A stretch of DNA of 40,383 bases from an uncultured Sphingobacteriales bacterium (GTDB lineage: Bacteria > Bacteroidota > Bacteroidia > Chitinophagales > Chitinophagaceae): assembly GCA_946479435.1 (NCBI GenBank), contig CAMLFX010000017.1:1-40383 (forward strand), given 5' to 3'. Within the stretch, counting starts at the first letter, position 1. Each line of letters opens with the position of its first letter. A program made the translations under genes and the position numbers. Below, piece after piece: positions 8,937 to 17,747 of this stretch. The notes under the pieces were generated by a model. It had not been told where the DNA came from. It ran no database searches and was given only the letters and a program-made list of their open reading frames with translations.

Positions 8937-9808
8937 GGTGCTGTTTGGGTTGCTGTATTCATGGCACCAAAATCAGTTAGGATATTCTTCAGGATATTGA
9001 TACGTATCTGGCCCCAGGGCTTAGTGGTATCTTTAGCCGGCACCTCAAAGTTCATGGCAAAAAAGTAAGGGTATAATCTTTCACCGGCTTTATTCATAGA
9101 ATTTTCGTGCTCCTTAACTAGCTCTATCTTTTCTACAAAACCTACAACCCACAAAACATCTTTATCGGGCAATTGCGCCCAGCCGGTTTTATAATACAGC
9201 TTGTTGTTTAAAGTATCCTCGCGTAGCATCATGCTTTTTACTATACGCTGCGTACGTTCCGAAAAAGGCAGTTCGTTGAAATACAATCTTTTTACGAAGC
9301 CAAGTTGCTCATCGGCTGATATTTGCAAGCTATCATTCAACCAAAACTTGTCAATACCCCCACCTATGCTTTTATTGCCATAATCAGCAGTGTCCAGGTA
9401 GTGCTGCATATATTCAGGGCCTATACGGCGTGCAAGCTTCTGGTAATAACCTACATTACTCAGCTCAAAAGCTTTGCGCATAGTCATATCCTGGTTCCAT
9501 TCAGGGTTCCAGCGCTGTACACTATCCCATTTTATCACTAAATTTTCATCGGGTGCAATAGAAGTTTCAAGCCCCACCAGCGAATTAAATATTTTAAAAG
9601 TAGAGGCAGGCGCGAATCTTTTCAGGCAACGTTCCTTATTATAATAATGCACCGCCTCATGATTATTATCGCGCAATATGAAACAGGCGTTTTTGATACC
9701 GTTCTGTTCAAAATATTTGCCCCAGTCATCATGATCGTGCAAGCGGGTATCGCGGCAAGATGTGAATAATACAACAGAAAGCAGGCATAATAAAAAGCTG
9801 TAGCGCAT
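8933..9808 (-). CDS. OXA-like class D beta-lactamase, predicted lipoprotein
   Basis: A serine beta-lactamase of class D by motif set. In the 291-residue form: STFK with the nucleophile at 69-72, SNV at 117-119, YGN at 143-145, FWLNDSLQIS with the conserved Trp at 156, and KTGW at 207-210. Class D enzymes hydrolyse penicillins using a carboxylated Lys, here K72. The signal peptide ends in lipobox LFTSC (Cys 18), so the enzyme should be membrane-anchored, probably periplasmic. The start at 9808 places the signal peptide correctly, 21 nt after a perfect -7 box. No mobile element flanks it, so it looks like a resident chromosomal gene. A BlaR/MecR-type sensor domain is the main alternative, but the length and lack of membrane helices argue against it. 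Confidence 0.88.
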   Translation of the reverse strand: MRYSFLLCLLSVVLFTSCRDTRLHDHDDWGKYFEQNGIKNACFILRDNNHEAVHYYNKERCLKRFAPASTFKIFNSLVGLETSIAPDENLVIKWDSVQRWNPEWNQDMTMRKAFELSNVGYYQKLARRIGPEYMQHYLDTADYGNKSIGGGIDKFWLNDSLQISADEQLGFVKRLYFNELPFSERTQRIVKSMMLREDTLNNKLYYKTGWAQLPDKDVLWVVGFVEKIELVKEHENSMNKAGERLYPYFFAMNFEVPAKDTTKPWGQIRINILKNILTDFGAMNTATQTAP

Positions 9809-9829
9809 GTGTGGTTCTAAGTTACGCTG

Positions 9830-9837
9830 CAAAGGTA
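9830..9837 (-). promoter_or_regulatory. -7 box for the class D beta-lactamase gene
   Basis: TACCTTTG on the minus strand, exact TAnnTTTG, 21 nt before the ATG at 9808. It supports that start and independent transcription of the gene. Confidence 0.5.
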
Positions 9838-9893
9838 AGGCCACGCACCCATTTTGATGATATAAATTCGGGTTTTTATAACATAAATACGAT

Positions 9894-9901
9894 TATCTTT
9901 G
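9894..9901 (+). promoter_or_regulatory. -7 box for the desaturase gene
   Basis: TATCTTTG, exact TAnnTTTG, 39 nt before the ATG at 9941. Transcription of the desaturase and the beta-lactamase therefore diverges from a gap of about 130 bp. Confidence 0.5.
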
Positions 9902-9940
9902 CAACCGTTTTTGTGATAGAACTGTAATTAAATTTGTGAA

Positions 9941-10753
9941 ATGGCACCAATTCTTTTATTCTTTTTCGGGCATCATTACTTCTCCCTATTCTTTCAAACA
10001 TTCTTCCAGCACCGCTATGCGGCACATGGCGGTATACGCATGAGCAAGGGCTGGGAGCGTGTATTTTTTGTTTGCACATATATAGCACAGGGTTCATCTT
10101 ACCTTAGCCCACGCGCCTATGCCATTATGCACAGGCTGCACCACGCCCATACCGATACCGAACTGGATCCACACTCTCCATCTTATTCAAAAGGCGTGAT
10201 GGATATGATGCTGAAAACATGGCGTTATTATGCAGGCATATACTCTGAAACAATACCCGTAGAAGACAAATACAAGAAAAATGTACCCGATTGGAGACTG
10301 ATGGATCGCATAGGCCATTCATGGGCATCGCGCGTTTTGTGGGTGGTTGCTTATGGTAGCTTCTACTGGTTTTTCGCACCATCTGCATGGTTCCTTTTAT
10401 TAGTGCCTGTCCACATGTTCATGAGCCCTATACATGGCGCTGTCATCAACTGGTATGCACACAAATTTGGCTACGAGAACTTCAAGATGAATAATACATC
10501 TGAGAACCTTTTCCACGTTGACATATTGATGCTGGGTGAAGCTTACCATAACAATCACCACAAACATGCATCAAAAGTCAATTTTGGTTACCGCTGGCAC
10601 GAAGTAGATCCTGTATATCCCGTTATATTGCTGTTCAACAAATTAGGTATTGTTAAAATAAACAAGCCTGTACCTGAAGCAGAAGAAACACATGCAGGGC
10701 ATCATCACCATCATACAAAAAAAATAATGCAGGAAGAAGATGTAATGGTGTAA
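9941..10753 (+). CDS. Acyl-CoA/acyl-lipid fatty acid desaturase
   Basis: A membrane-bound di-iron desaturase that introduces a double bond in fatty acyl chains, probably delta-9, to tune membrane fluidity. The three histidine boxes are intact: HRYAAH at 24-29, HRLHH at 64-68 and HNNHH at 203-207. Hydrophobic segments lie at about 2-22 and 133-168. The protein is 270 residues, short at the N-terminus compared with enzymes carrying two membrane hairpins before the first box. The C-terminus has a natural run of five His (HAGHHHHH), probably only a charged tail. DUF488 starts 15 bp after the stop. Confidence 0.9.
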   Translation: MAPILLFFFGHHYFSLFFQTFFQHRYAAHGGIRMSKGWERVFFVCTYIAQGSSYLSPRAYAIMHRLHHAHTDTELDPHSPSYSKGVMDMMLKTWRYYAGIYSETIPVEDKYKKNVPDWRLMDRIGHSWASRVLWVVAYGSFYWFFAPSAWFLLLVPVHMFMSPIHGAVINWYAHKFGYENFKMNNTSENLFHVDILMLGEAYHNNHHKHASKVNFGYRWHEVDPVYPVILLFNKLGIVKINKPVPEAEETHAGHHHHHTKKIMQEEDVMV

Positions 10754-10768
10754 CCGAATCTTCACCTC

Positions 10769-11233
10769 ATGACCCTGACGAAACAAATATATAGCGTTGG
10801 GCATTCTACGCATAGTATTGATACTTTTATCGCGTTATTGAAGTCGTATAGAATCGATGTATTGGGCGATATCCGCAGTTACCCGGGTTCACGAAGGTTA
10901 CCTCAATTCAATAAACCTGCATTAGCAGAAACATTAGCAAAAGTGACTATCGCATATCAGCACATGCCTTTGCTGGGTGGCAAAATAACTGTTGAGGGTG
11001 GATATACTTCTTATATGCAAACTGAAACTTTCTTGTCGGCCATTAAACTGCTTGAAGAAACTGCACTTACACAACGCACTGCTTACATGTGCGCTGAAGC
11101 TAACTGGCGAAATTGCCACCGATCGCATATCAGTAATTATCTAAAGAAAAATAACTGGCAAGTCATTCATATTAAAACTACTACCAGTTCTGAAGAGCAT
11201 CCAGACCTATACAAACAAGGAAAATTATTTTAG
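10769..11233 (+). CDS. DUF488 domain protein
   Basis: A 154-residue cytoplasmic protein with the DUF488 signatures: YSVGHSTHSIDTFIALL at the N-terminus, VLGDIRSYPGSRRLPQFN near 31-48, and the C-terminal MCAEANWRNCHRSHIS with conserved Cys and His. The family is widespread and its biochemical role is not settled. It starts 15 bp after the desaturase and is likely co-transcribed. Its stop overlaps the stop of the convergent M23 gene by four bases. Confidence 0.88.
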   Translation: MTLTKQIYSVGHSTHSIDTFIALLKSYRIDVLGDIRSYPGSRRLPQFNKPALAETLAKVTIAYQHMPLLGGKITVEGGYTSYMQTETFLSAIKLLEETALTQRTAYMCAEANWRNCHRSHISNYLKKNNWQVIHIKTTTSSEEHPDLYKQGKLF

Positions 11234-12204
11234 TCGAACGATTGGTTACCTGCACCGGCTATGCGAACCAGCCGGTCATAATCGCTGGCGGTAAGATCGT
11301 TAAAGAAATAGTGTATAGGGTTTATTTTTTCTCCATTCCGTATTACTTCATAATGGCAATGGGGGCCTGTACTTTTACCTGTATTGCCAACCCATCCTAT
11401 TACTTCACCACGGTTTACCTTTTGCCCACGTGCAGCTTTTATACGCACCATGTGTCCATATAGGGTTTGATAACCGTATCCATGATTAATAATAACATGA
11501 TTCCCATAGCCGCCGCCGTCGTAACCCGTTTCAGTAATTGTACCATCGGCAGTAGCATATATAGGTGTCCCCGACGCAGCAGCAAAATCAAGGCCGGTAT
11601 GCATTTTGGGTGTTTTATATATAGGATCTATACGATACCCAAAACCTGAGGCAAGCTTTTCAAGACTTTTATTGGCTATAGGTTGTATAGCAGGTATGCA
11701 CTGCAACATTTTTTCTTTAGCTGTTACCATTTGCTCCAGTGTATCGTACGATCGTTTTTGTGTGATAATACGTTTGCGTAAGTTGCTAACACCTGCTTCC
11801 ACCGTACCTATAAGATCTTCAGTAGCTATATAGTCAAACAACTGGGGGTCGGTTTCGCTATATTTTTTACCCTTGCGCACGCTATCCGGCAATGGTGCAG
11901 ATTCGAATATAGCACGGTACACATTATCATCTCTCCGTTCCAGCTCCATCAACGTACGGTCTGTCTGTATGATTTGTGCCTGAAGTTGCGCATAACCATC
12001 GCGCAGCCTGCCAATTTCTTTTCGCATTTGCTTTTCCTTAGGCGAATCGATAAACCTGAAAGCTATTGCTACAATAATAACAGAAGTGACAATAGTTGCA
12101 CACGCAAGGCCGAGCCAACGCAATACATGCTTTTGCCAGGAAACTTCCAGCTTTTCAAACTTATGTGTCTCTGTGTTGTAGAAATACTTTCTTACCCGCT
12201 TCAA
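11230..12204 (-). CDS. M23 family murein endopeptidase
   Basis: A predicted inner-membrane-anchored periplasmic peptidoglycan endopeptidase (LytM/M23), 324 residues. One membrane helix (about 31-50) is followed by a coiled-coil stretch (about 55-165) and the metallopeptidase domain (about 185-303). Zn ligands are intact: HTGLD (H202, D206) and PHCHYE (H284, with H282). The N-terminal KYFYNTETHKFEKLE pattern is typical of the Bacteroidota subgroup and supports the TTG start at 12204, where no ATG is available. That start is 18 nt after a perfect TATTTTTG box. Likely role: cleavage of cross-links during wall growth. Confidence 0.92.
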   Translation of the reverse strand: MKRVRKYFYNTETHKFEKLEVSWQKHVLRWLGLACATIVTSVIIVAIAFRFIDSPKEKQMRKEIGRLRDGYAQLQAQIIQTDRTLMELERRDDNVYRAIFESAPLPDSVRKGKKYSETDPQLFDYIATEDLIGTVEAGVSNLRKRIITQKRSYDTLEQMVTAKEKMLQCIPAIQPIANKSLEKLASGFGYRIDPIYKTPKMHTGLDFAAASGTPIYATADGTITETGYDGGGYGNHVIINHGYGYQTLYGHMVRIKAARGQKVNRGEVIGWVGNTGKSTGPHCHYEVIRNGEKINPIHYFFNDLTASDYDRLVRIAGAGNQSFD

Positions 12205-12222
12205 GATGGCTTATAATTGCTG

Positions 12223-12230
12223 CAAAAATA
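12223..12230 (-). promoter_or_regulatory. -7 box for the M23 peptidase gene
   Basis: TATTTTTG on the minus strand with an 18-nt gap to the TTG start, matching the lptB arrangement in box sequence, gap length and start codon. Confidence 0.55.
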
Positions 12231-12313
12231 CTGCTTTGGTACCTACAAACCCTAAGTACATACTGCATACTCAATTTATTAGTCCTTAACTTTCAATAAT
12301 ATTTCTTCTGTAT

Positions 12314-13417
12314 ATGAATAAGCTATTAGCCATCTTTCTTCTTCTACTTACATTTTGCGATACCTGGGCACAGACTACCCAGCCTTTGAAGCCAGGTTTT
12401 GATAAAAATGAATACATCGCCTTGCTGAAAATTACTGCCCGCCATATTGATACACCATGGACAAATGAAAATGTCAAAATACCCTTGCCGGAAGGCTATC
12501 ATTTCACTTATAGGTCGCCGGCAGCAGGCCTTGAAAATAAGTGGGACCTATGGTTGAATGACAAAAAACAAGCAGTAATTAGCATTAGGGGTACTACCAT
12601 GGCCGCCAATAGCTGGCTGGAAAATTTTTTTGCTGCCATGGTGCCTGCTGAAGGTGTATTGAGTATTGAGCCTGGTAAGCGTTTCAATTATCAACTAGCC
12701 GATAATCCCAGAGCTGCTGTGCATGTAGGCTGGCTTTTAGGTATGGCATTTATAGCTGATGATGTTGTGCATAAAATAGATTCATGCTATAAAAGCGGCT
12801 ACCGCGATATACTTCTTATGGGGCATAGTCAGGGCGCTGGAATTACATTCATGATACGGGCATACCTGGAACAATTACTGCGCTCAGGCACTTTATCCAA
12901 AGACATAAGAATAAAAACATACTGCAGCGCGGCGCCTAAACCTGGAAACTTATATTTTGCTTATTACTATGAAAAAATAACTGCTAACGGTTGGGGATAT
13001 ACGGTTGTAAACTCTGCCGATTGGGTACCGGAAGTGCCTATGTCATTACAAACGCTCAATGATTATAATCCTGTGAATCCCTTTGTAAATGCTTCAGCTC
13101 TTATTTCAAAGCAAAAGTTTCCTAAAAATATAGTATTGAAACTGGTGTACAATAAACTGCGTAGGCCGGCTAATAAATTACAGAAAAGATACACCCGCTT
13201 TCTTGGCGATGCAGCTTATAAAATGGTGAATGCCCAGGTAAAAGGCTTTCAAAAGCCGGAGTTTGCCAATAGCAGTAATTACATGCGTGCGGGTAGCCCG
13301 GTCATACTTATGGCCAATGAAGCTTATTACAAACAATTTCCTGATACCAGCTCCAATATATTTATACACCACCTTATGTCACCCTACCTTTATCTTGCAA
13401 GCCAGCTTCCTGATTAA
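12314..13417 (+). CDS. Secreted class 3 lipase-like alpha/beta hydrolase
   Basis: A 367-residue secreted protein. The signal peptide (1-19) ends DTWA before Gln20, so the mature protein would begin with Gln. The Lipase_3 core shows the oxyanion-region strand AVISIRGT (about 87-94), the nucleophile elbow GHSQG (Ser172) and a likely catalytic Asp in NSADWVPE. A candidate His lies in IHHLMSPYLYL near the C-terminus. Substrate unknown; triacylglycerol or another ester lipid is an inference from the family. It has no T9SS domain, so it is probably periplasmic. No strong promoter box is visible; TAACTTTC lies just upstream. Confidence 0.82.
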   Translation: MNKLLAIFLLLLTFCDTWAQTTQPLKPGFDKNEYIALLKITARHIDTPWTNENVKIPLPEGYHFTYRSPAAGLENKWDLWLNDKKQAVISIRGTTMAANSWLENFFAAMVPAEGVLSIEPGKRFNYQLADNPRAAVHVGWLLGMAFIADDVVHKIDSCYKSGYRDILLMGHSQGAGITFMIRAYLEQLLRSGTLSKDIRIKTYCSAAPKPGNLYFAYYYEKITANGWGYTVVNSADWVPEVPMSLQTLNDYNPVNPFVNASALISKQKFPKNIVLKLVYNKLRRPANKLQKRYTRFLGDAAYKMVNAQVKGFQKPEFANSSNYMRAGSPVILMANEAYYKQFPDTSSNIFIHHLMSPYLYLASQLPD

Positions 13418-13426
13418 AATAATAAG

Positions 13427-13448
13427 TGAGCCCCTAAAAAGGGGCTCA
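13427..13448. terminator. Hairpin between convergent genes, weak terminator
   Basis: A perfect 8-bp stem TGAGCCCC / GGGGCTCA with a TAAAAA loop lies between the lipase and the convergent lipoprotein stop. There is no clean T-run on either side, so termination is plausible but weak by sequence. Confidence 0.5.
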
Positions 13449-13485
13449 TGGCTGCTTTCGCAGGGGGTAAGAGAGAGAACTTTAA

Positions 13486-13932
13486 TTATTTTTTGAATTT
13501 GATGATCAAGCCAAAACCACTGGTGATCTCAAATGAATTGGCATCTAATTTATTAACCGTCCAGGTTTTCCCTCCGCTCAATGTCGATAGGTTACCACCT
13601 GTTTTAGTAAAGTCTATCTTGGTATTACCTGCTGATAATATATATGATACATCTTCCGTATCGTGTTTTGTACCATCGAAAGTAATATCGAAATGTGCGG
13701 TGCCTTCTGTTGTTGAGGTAGCTACAGCTTTATAAGTAGCTGCTTCGGGTGCAGTTATCGTAGCATTATCATATACTGATGCGGTCCAGTCGCCTGCCAC
13801 AGCATTGGTAAGCGCAGTATTACCACCTGTATTGGTGTTGGTATTAGTAGGGGTAGCAGGTGTTGTTTCTTCTTTCTTGCAAGATGTCATCAAAACCCCC
13901 AACACGCTGCAAGCCAATATTATTTTTTTCAT
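13486..13932 (-). CDS. Small lipoprotein, lipocalin-like
   Basis: 148 residues with signal peptide and lipobox LMTSC (Cys 18), then a low-complexity Thr/Asn/Pro linker (about 22-40). A strand-rich domain follows (GDWTASVYDN, TAHFDITFDG, FEITSGFGLIIKF). The GDWTAS start of the fold resembles lipocalin-like domains common in Bacteroidota lipoproteins. No function can be assigned. The start at 13932 places the signal peptide correctly; a longer frame to 13971 adds a non-signal N-terminus and passes over the -7 box at 13947-13954. Confidence 0.75.
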   Translation of the reverse strand: MKKIILACSVLGVLMTSCKKEETTPATPTNTNTNTGGNTALTNAVAGDWTASVYDNATITAPEAATYKAVATSTTEGTAHFDITFDGTKHDTEDVSYILSAGNTKIDFTKTGGNLSTLSGGKTWTVNKLDANSFEITSGFGLIIKFKK

Positions 13933-13946
13933 TTTATATATTTCAG

Positions 13947-13954
13947 CAAAACTA
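13947..13954 (-). promoter_or_regulatory. -7 box for the lipoprotein at 13486-13932
   Basis: TAGTTTTG on the minus strand, exact TAnnTTTG, 14 nt before the ATG at 13932. Confidence 0.45.
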
Positions 13955-14104
13955 TTTTCAACAGAGCGCAAAATACATACCCTGCTAATGGTAATTTTCC
14001 TAAGTACCAGTACGTATATATTATCAAGTATTACATATATATAAAACTCGTTTATAGAATAGCTTTAACACATTGGCATGACTGAGAAAACGCTTTCTAT
14101 TTGC

Positions 14105-14112
14105 TATATTTG
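14105..14112 (+). promoter_or_regulatory. -7 box for the gldF-gldG cluster
   Basis: TATATTTG, exact TAnnTTTG, 33 nt before gldF. It probably drives gldF, gldG and the DUF4340 gene, which follow with gaps of 16 and 26 bp. Confidence 0.5.
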
Positions 14113-14145
14113 CCCACTCCCAACAATTATTGAACGAAGCCATAC

Positions 14146-14895
14146 ATGCGTAGTATTTTTATTAAGGAGATTAACTCTTTTTTTAGTTCCATAGTAGGTT
14201 ATGTAGCAGTAATGGTATTCCTTATTGCCTGCGGCTTGTTTTTATGGGTAATACCAAATTCAAGCATATTGGAATACGGATATGCCTCTCTGGATAGATA
14301 TTTTGATATGGCTCCATGGTTGTTGATGCTACTAATACCGGCAATTACCATGCGGTCATTTGCCGATGAGTTTCGTGGCGGCACTATCGAATGGCTTTCA
14401 ACTAAACCACTTACCGATCTTGATATTATTGGCGGTAAATATTTGGCATCACTGGCACTTGTAGTATTTGCCATATTGCCTACGCTTATATATGCCTACA
14501 CAGTTAATAATCTTGCCCTGCTTGAAAACAACATTGATATAGGTTCTGTTATCGGTTCTTATATAGGCTTACTGTTTTTGGCTGCGGGGTTTACGGCAAT
14601 TGGCATTTTCTGCTCATCGCTTACCAACAACCAGATTGTAGGCTTCCTCGTAGCTTTATTTGCATGCTATATACTTTATAGCGGCTTCGAAGCATTAAGT
14701 AAAATACCTTCTTTTACGGGTGGTTTCGATTATTACCTGAGCATGGTGGGCATGTCTTTCCATTACAATTCTATAAGCAGGGGCTTTATCGATTCCCGCG
14801 ATGTTATTTATTTTTTATCAGTAGTTATCTTATTCATTTCATTGACCCGTTTATCGCTTAACCGCCGTACCTGGGATACAGCAACACAAGATTGA
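14146..14895 (+). CDS. gldF: Gliding-associated ABC transporter permease GldF
   Basis: An integral membrane permease of 249 residues with about six helices. The N-terminus has RSIFIKEINSFFSSIVGYVA, the TMRSFADEFRGGTIEWLSTKPL loop typical of the GldF/ABC-2 family is near 67-88, and a further conserved stretch is GFDYYLSMVGMSFHYNSISRG. In Flavobacterium johnsoniae, GldA (ATPase), GldF and GldG form a transporter needed for gliding and for stability of the motility machinery. The ATPase gldA is not in this window, as in F. johnsoniae where it is separate. gldG begins 16 bp downstream. Confidence 0.93.
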   Translation: MRSIFIKEINSFFSSIVGYVAVMVFLIACGLFLWVIPNSSILEYGYASLDRYFDMAPWLLMLLIPAITMRSFADEFRGGTIEWLSTKPLTDLDIIGGKYLASLALVVFAILPTLIYAYTVNNLALLENNIDIGSVIGSYIGLLFLAAGFTAIGIFCSSLTNNQIVGFLVALFACYILYSGFEALSKIPSFTGGFDYYLSMVGMSFHYNSISRGFIDSRDVIYFLSVVILFISLTRLSLNRRTWDTATQD

Positions 14896-14911
14896 TTTTT
14901 TTATACCGTAC

Positions 14912-16642
14912 ATGGCCACAAATACTTCTAAGAAAAGAAAATCACAACAAAAACAAGCAGTATTACGCCTGGTTGTATTAGCTGCCATACTGGTATGTAT
15001 CAATATGCTGGCAGCACGCTTTCATTATGGCATCGACCTTACCAGGGAGAAGCGTTTTACTTTATCTGCACCTACAGTAAAGCTGTTGAAAAACATGGAT
15101 GATGTGGCAGTAGTAGATGTGTATCTCAAGGGCAAATTTCCCGCTGGCTTCCAACGTCTGGCAGAGTCAACACGCGAGCGTTTACAATCTTTTCGTGAAT
15201 ATGCCGGCAGTAAAATAATAGTCCGCTTTACCGATCCTTTCGAAGGAAAAAGCGAAGAAGAAAAAGGCCCTGTATACGAGCAACTGGCAAAAAAAGGTAT
15301 TAACCCTGTAAACATGCAGGTAAAGGGCGATGAAGAGGGTTACCAGCAAAAGATAATCTTCCCCTACGCTTTGGTGCAATACAAAGGAAGAGAAATGCCT
15401 GTGCGCCTTCTGGAAAATTCACTGGCATTATCTCCACTCGAGGCATTAAATTATTCCGAATCATTACTTGAATATAAGTTTGCCAACGCACTCAACAAAC
15501 TTGAAAAACCGCAAAAGCCTGAGATTGCATATATAATGGGCAATGGAGAATCGCTGGGAATGCAAACCTTCGACCTGCTAACTGCTTTGCGCGGCCCTTA
15601 TATTGTTGACACACTTGACCTTGTCAATAGCTTATATATACCCAACTATTACAAAGCTATCATCATCAACAAACCTACGCTACCTTTCGACGATAAAGAT
15701 AAATTTAAAATAGATCAGTACATTATGAATGGCGGCCACGTATTGTGGGCAGTTGAAACTATGCGTGCTTCCATGGATAGTCTGCAAACAGGCAGTCAGC
15801 AGTTCATAAGTACAGATTATGGTTTGAACCTCGATGACCAGCTATTCAAATACGGGGTACGCATTAATAGTAACCTGATAGAAGACTTGCAATGCCTGCA
15901 AATACCCGTAATAGACGGCCAGGTAAATAATAACCCGCAAATGGTTTTGAAATCATGGATGTATTATCCTTTATTTCTACCATCATCTAACCACCCGATA
16001 GTAAAAAACATGGATGCGATAGCATCTATGTTTGCCAATAGTATTGACACCACAGGTAATTCAGCTATAAAGAAGACCGTATTGTTACAGTCATCAAAAT
16101 ATAGTCGCGTTGCTGACGCACCTGTACGTGTAAGCCTCAGCATGATGAAATATCCTGCAAAGCCCGAGCTGTTCAACAATCCAACTAAGATTGCGGCTGT
16201 TCTGCTTGAAGGTAAATTCACATCTGTATTCGAAAACCGCCTTGCACCCTCTTTTCTTGCGGTATTGCGCGATTCCATTAAACGTGAATATAAATCGATG
16301 TCTGATAGCGCTACGAGCATGATCGTAATATCAGACGGAGATATATTGAATAACGATTTTAACCAGCGTATGGGCCCCATGGAAATGGGATTTTGGCGTT
16401 TTACTAATGATAAATTTGCCAATAAAAATTTCATACTCAATTGCCTGGAATATCTCACCGACAATAGCGGCCTCCTGGAAGCACGCAATAAAGACGTACG
16501 TCTCCGTGTAATGGATGGTGGCCGGGTAAAGGATGAGAAAACCATGTGGCAGGTAATAAATATTGGACTGCCCATTGTACTGGTACTCATTTTCGCATCG
16601 TGCTATTTCTTTTTCCGCAAACGGAAATATGAAAAGCAATAA
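14912..16642 (+). CDS. gldG: Gliding-associated ABC transporter component GldG
   Basis: A 576-residue protein with one N-terminal membrane helix (about 18-38) and one C-terminal helix (about 547-566) before a basic tail (FFFRKRKYEKQ). The large domain between is presumably periplasmic. Family marks are HYGIDLTREKRFTLS after the first helix, VRFTDPFEGKSEEEK, the QKIIFPYALVQYKGRE strand, and ISDGDILNNDF near 470. The GldG family contains a GATase-like/IFT52-like domain (ABC_transp_aux) and partners GldF. The adjacent DUF4340 gene often accompanies this type of ABC system. Confidence 0.93.
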   Translation: MATNTSKKRKSQQKQAVLRLVVLAAILVCINMLAARFHYGIDLTREKRFTLSAPTVKLLKNMDDVAVVDVYLKGKFPAGFQRLAESTRERLQSFREYAGSKIIVRFTDPFEGKSEEEKGPVYEQLAKKGINPVNMQVKGDEEGYQQKIIFPYALVQYKGREMPVRLLENSLALSPLEALNYSESLLEYKFANALNKLEKPQKPEIAYIMGNGESLGMQTFDLLTALRGPYIVDTLDLVNSLYIPNYYKAIIINKPTLPFDDKDKFKIDQYIMNGGHVLWAVETMRASMDSLQTGSQQFISTDYGLNLDDQLFKYGVRINSNLIEDLQCLQIPVIDGQVNNNPQMVLKSWMYYPLFLPSSNHPIVKNMDAIASMFANSIDTTGNSAIKKTVLLQSSKYSRVADAPVRVSLSMMKYPAKPELFNNPTKIAAVLLEGKFTSVFENRLAPSFLAVLRDSIKREYKSMSDSATSMIVISDGDILNNDFNQRMGPMEMGFWRFTNDKFANKNFILNCLEYLTDNSGLLEARNKDVRLRVMDGGRVKDEKTMWQVINIGLPIVLVLIFASCYFFFRKRKYEKQ

Positions 16643-16668
16643 CAACTTTAAAATCTCATACTACGTAT

Positions 16669-17745
16669 ATGCGTAAAACCATATTGTACATTATTATTCT
16701 TGGTATACTGGGTTACGGTGTATACTATTTTATTTTCAGCAACAAACAGGCATTCGCAACCGATGAAGCAGGATTTACAATAGCAGACACGGCATCAATA
16801 GGCAAAATATATATGGTAGACAAAACAGGACAATCTGTTTTGCTGGAACGGAAGGATGGGGAATGGTTGCTCAATAATACATACAAGGCTATCCCTCAAC
16901 ATGTAACCACATTGCTTACTACATTAGCCACCCAGATACCTATGCACCCGGTTGCTGAAGAACAACACGATTACGTAGTAAAAGATCTGGCGACAGAAGC
17001 GGTAAAGGTAGAGGTCTATGATAATAGTGGTAAACAGCTCCGTGTGTTTTATGTGGGCGGGCAAGTGCAGGCACAATCGGGTACTTACATGTTGATGGAG
17101 AATGCGCAGAGGCCTTATGTAGTGCAAATACCGGGTATGTTCGGCTATCTTACACCACGTTACAGCACAGATATAAAACTTTGGCGCGATAGAAATGTTA
17201 CAAACATTGCACCCGAAGATTTAAGGTACGTATCTGTTAATTACTTATCAGAACCCCTTAATTCCTTTACACTAACACAAGACGATAAAGGCAATATAAA
17301 TGTTTCGGTTGATACAGGATTGTCAAAGGGACATGATTTAAACATCAACAGGGCCAAAGCATACACGCGCTTTTTCCAAAACATAAATAGCGAGGTTATA
17401 GTTAATGGTAACACCGGCCTCGATACCCTGTTTAAAACCCTTAATAAGCGGCTGATAATTGATGTTGTTGATAAAAATGAAAATAAACAACATGTAGAAA
17501 TATATTGGATGCCGGTGAACAGGAGAAGTAAAAATCAGTTAACTCCCGACCCTAATATCCCTGAAGGTTATGATGCCGACCGTTTTTATGCTACACTAAA
17601 TAATTTTAAAGACACCGTCATAGTTCAACGTGCAACATTCGATAAGCTTTTCAGAAAAGGATATGAATTTTACCAGGGCGATACACAGCCAAGCGTTAAA
17701 ATAGATACCATAATCAATACGGTTAAAATGGGTGCTGCGCAATAA
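16669..17745 (+). CDS. DUF4340 domain protein, membrane-anchored
   Basis: 358 residues with an N-terminal membrane anchor (ILYIIILGILGYGVYYFIF) and a mostly beta extracytoplasmic domain with repeated strand pairs (KIYMVDKTGQSVLLERKDGEW, YMLMENAQRPYVVQIPG). DUF4340 proteins are usually encoded next to GldG-type ABC_transp_aux genes, as here (26 bp downstream of gldG), so it is probably a third component of that transporter. This is inference from context. Its stop is 2 bp from the stop of the convergent small gene. Confidence 0.85.
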   Translation: MRKTILYIIILGILGYGVYYFIFSNKQAFATDEAGFTIADTASIGKIYMVDKTGQSVLLERKDGEWLLNNTYKAIPQHVTTLLTTLATQIPMHPVAEEQHDYVVKDLATEAVKVEVYDNSGKQLRVFYVGGQVQAQSGTYMLMENAQRPYVVQIPGMFGYLTPRYSTDIKLWRDRNVTNIAPEDLRYVSVNYLSEPLNSFTLTQDDKGNINVSVDTGLSKGHDLNINRAKAYTRFFQNINSEVIVNGNTGLDTLFKTLNKRLIIDVVDKNENKQHVEIYWMPVNRRSKNQLTPDPNIPEGYDADRFYATLNNFKDTVIVQRATFDKLFRKGYEFYQGDTQPSVKIDTIINTVKMGAAQ

Positions 17746-17747
17746 GA

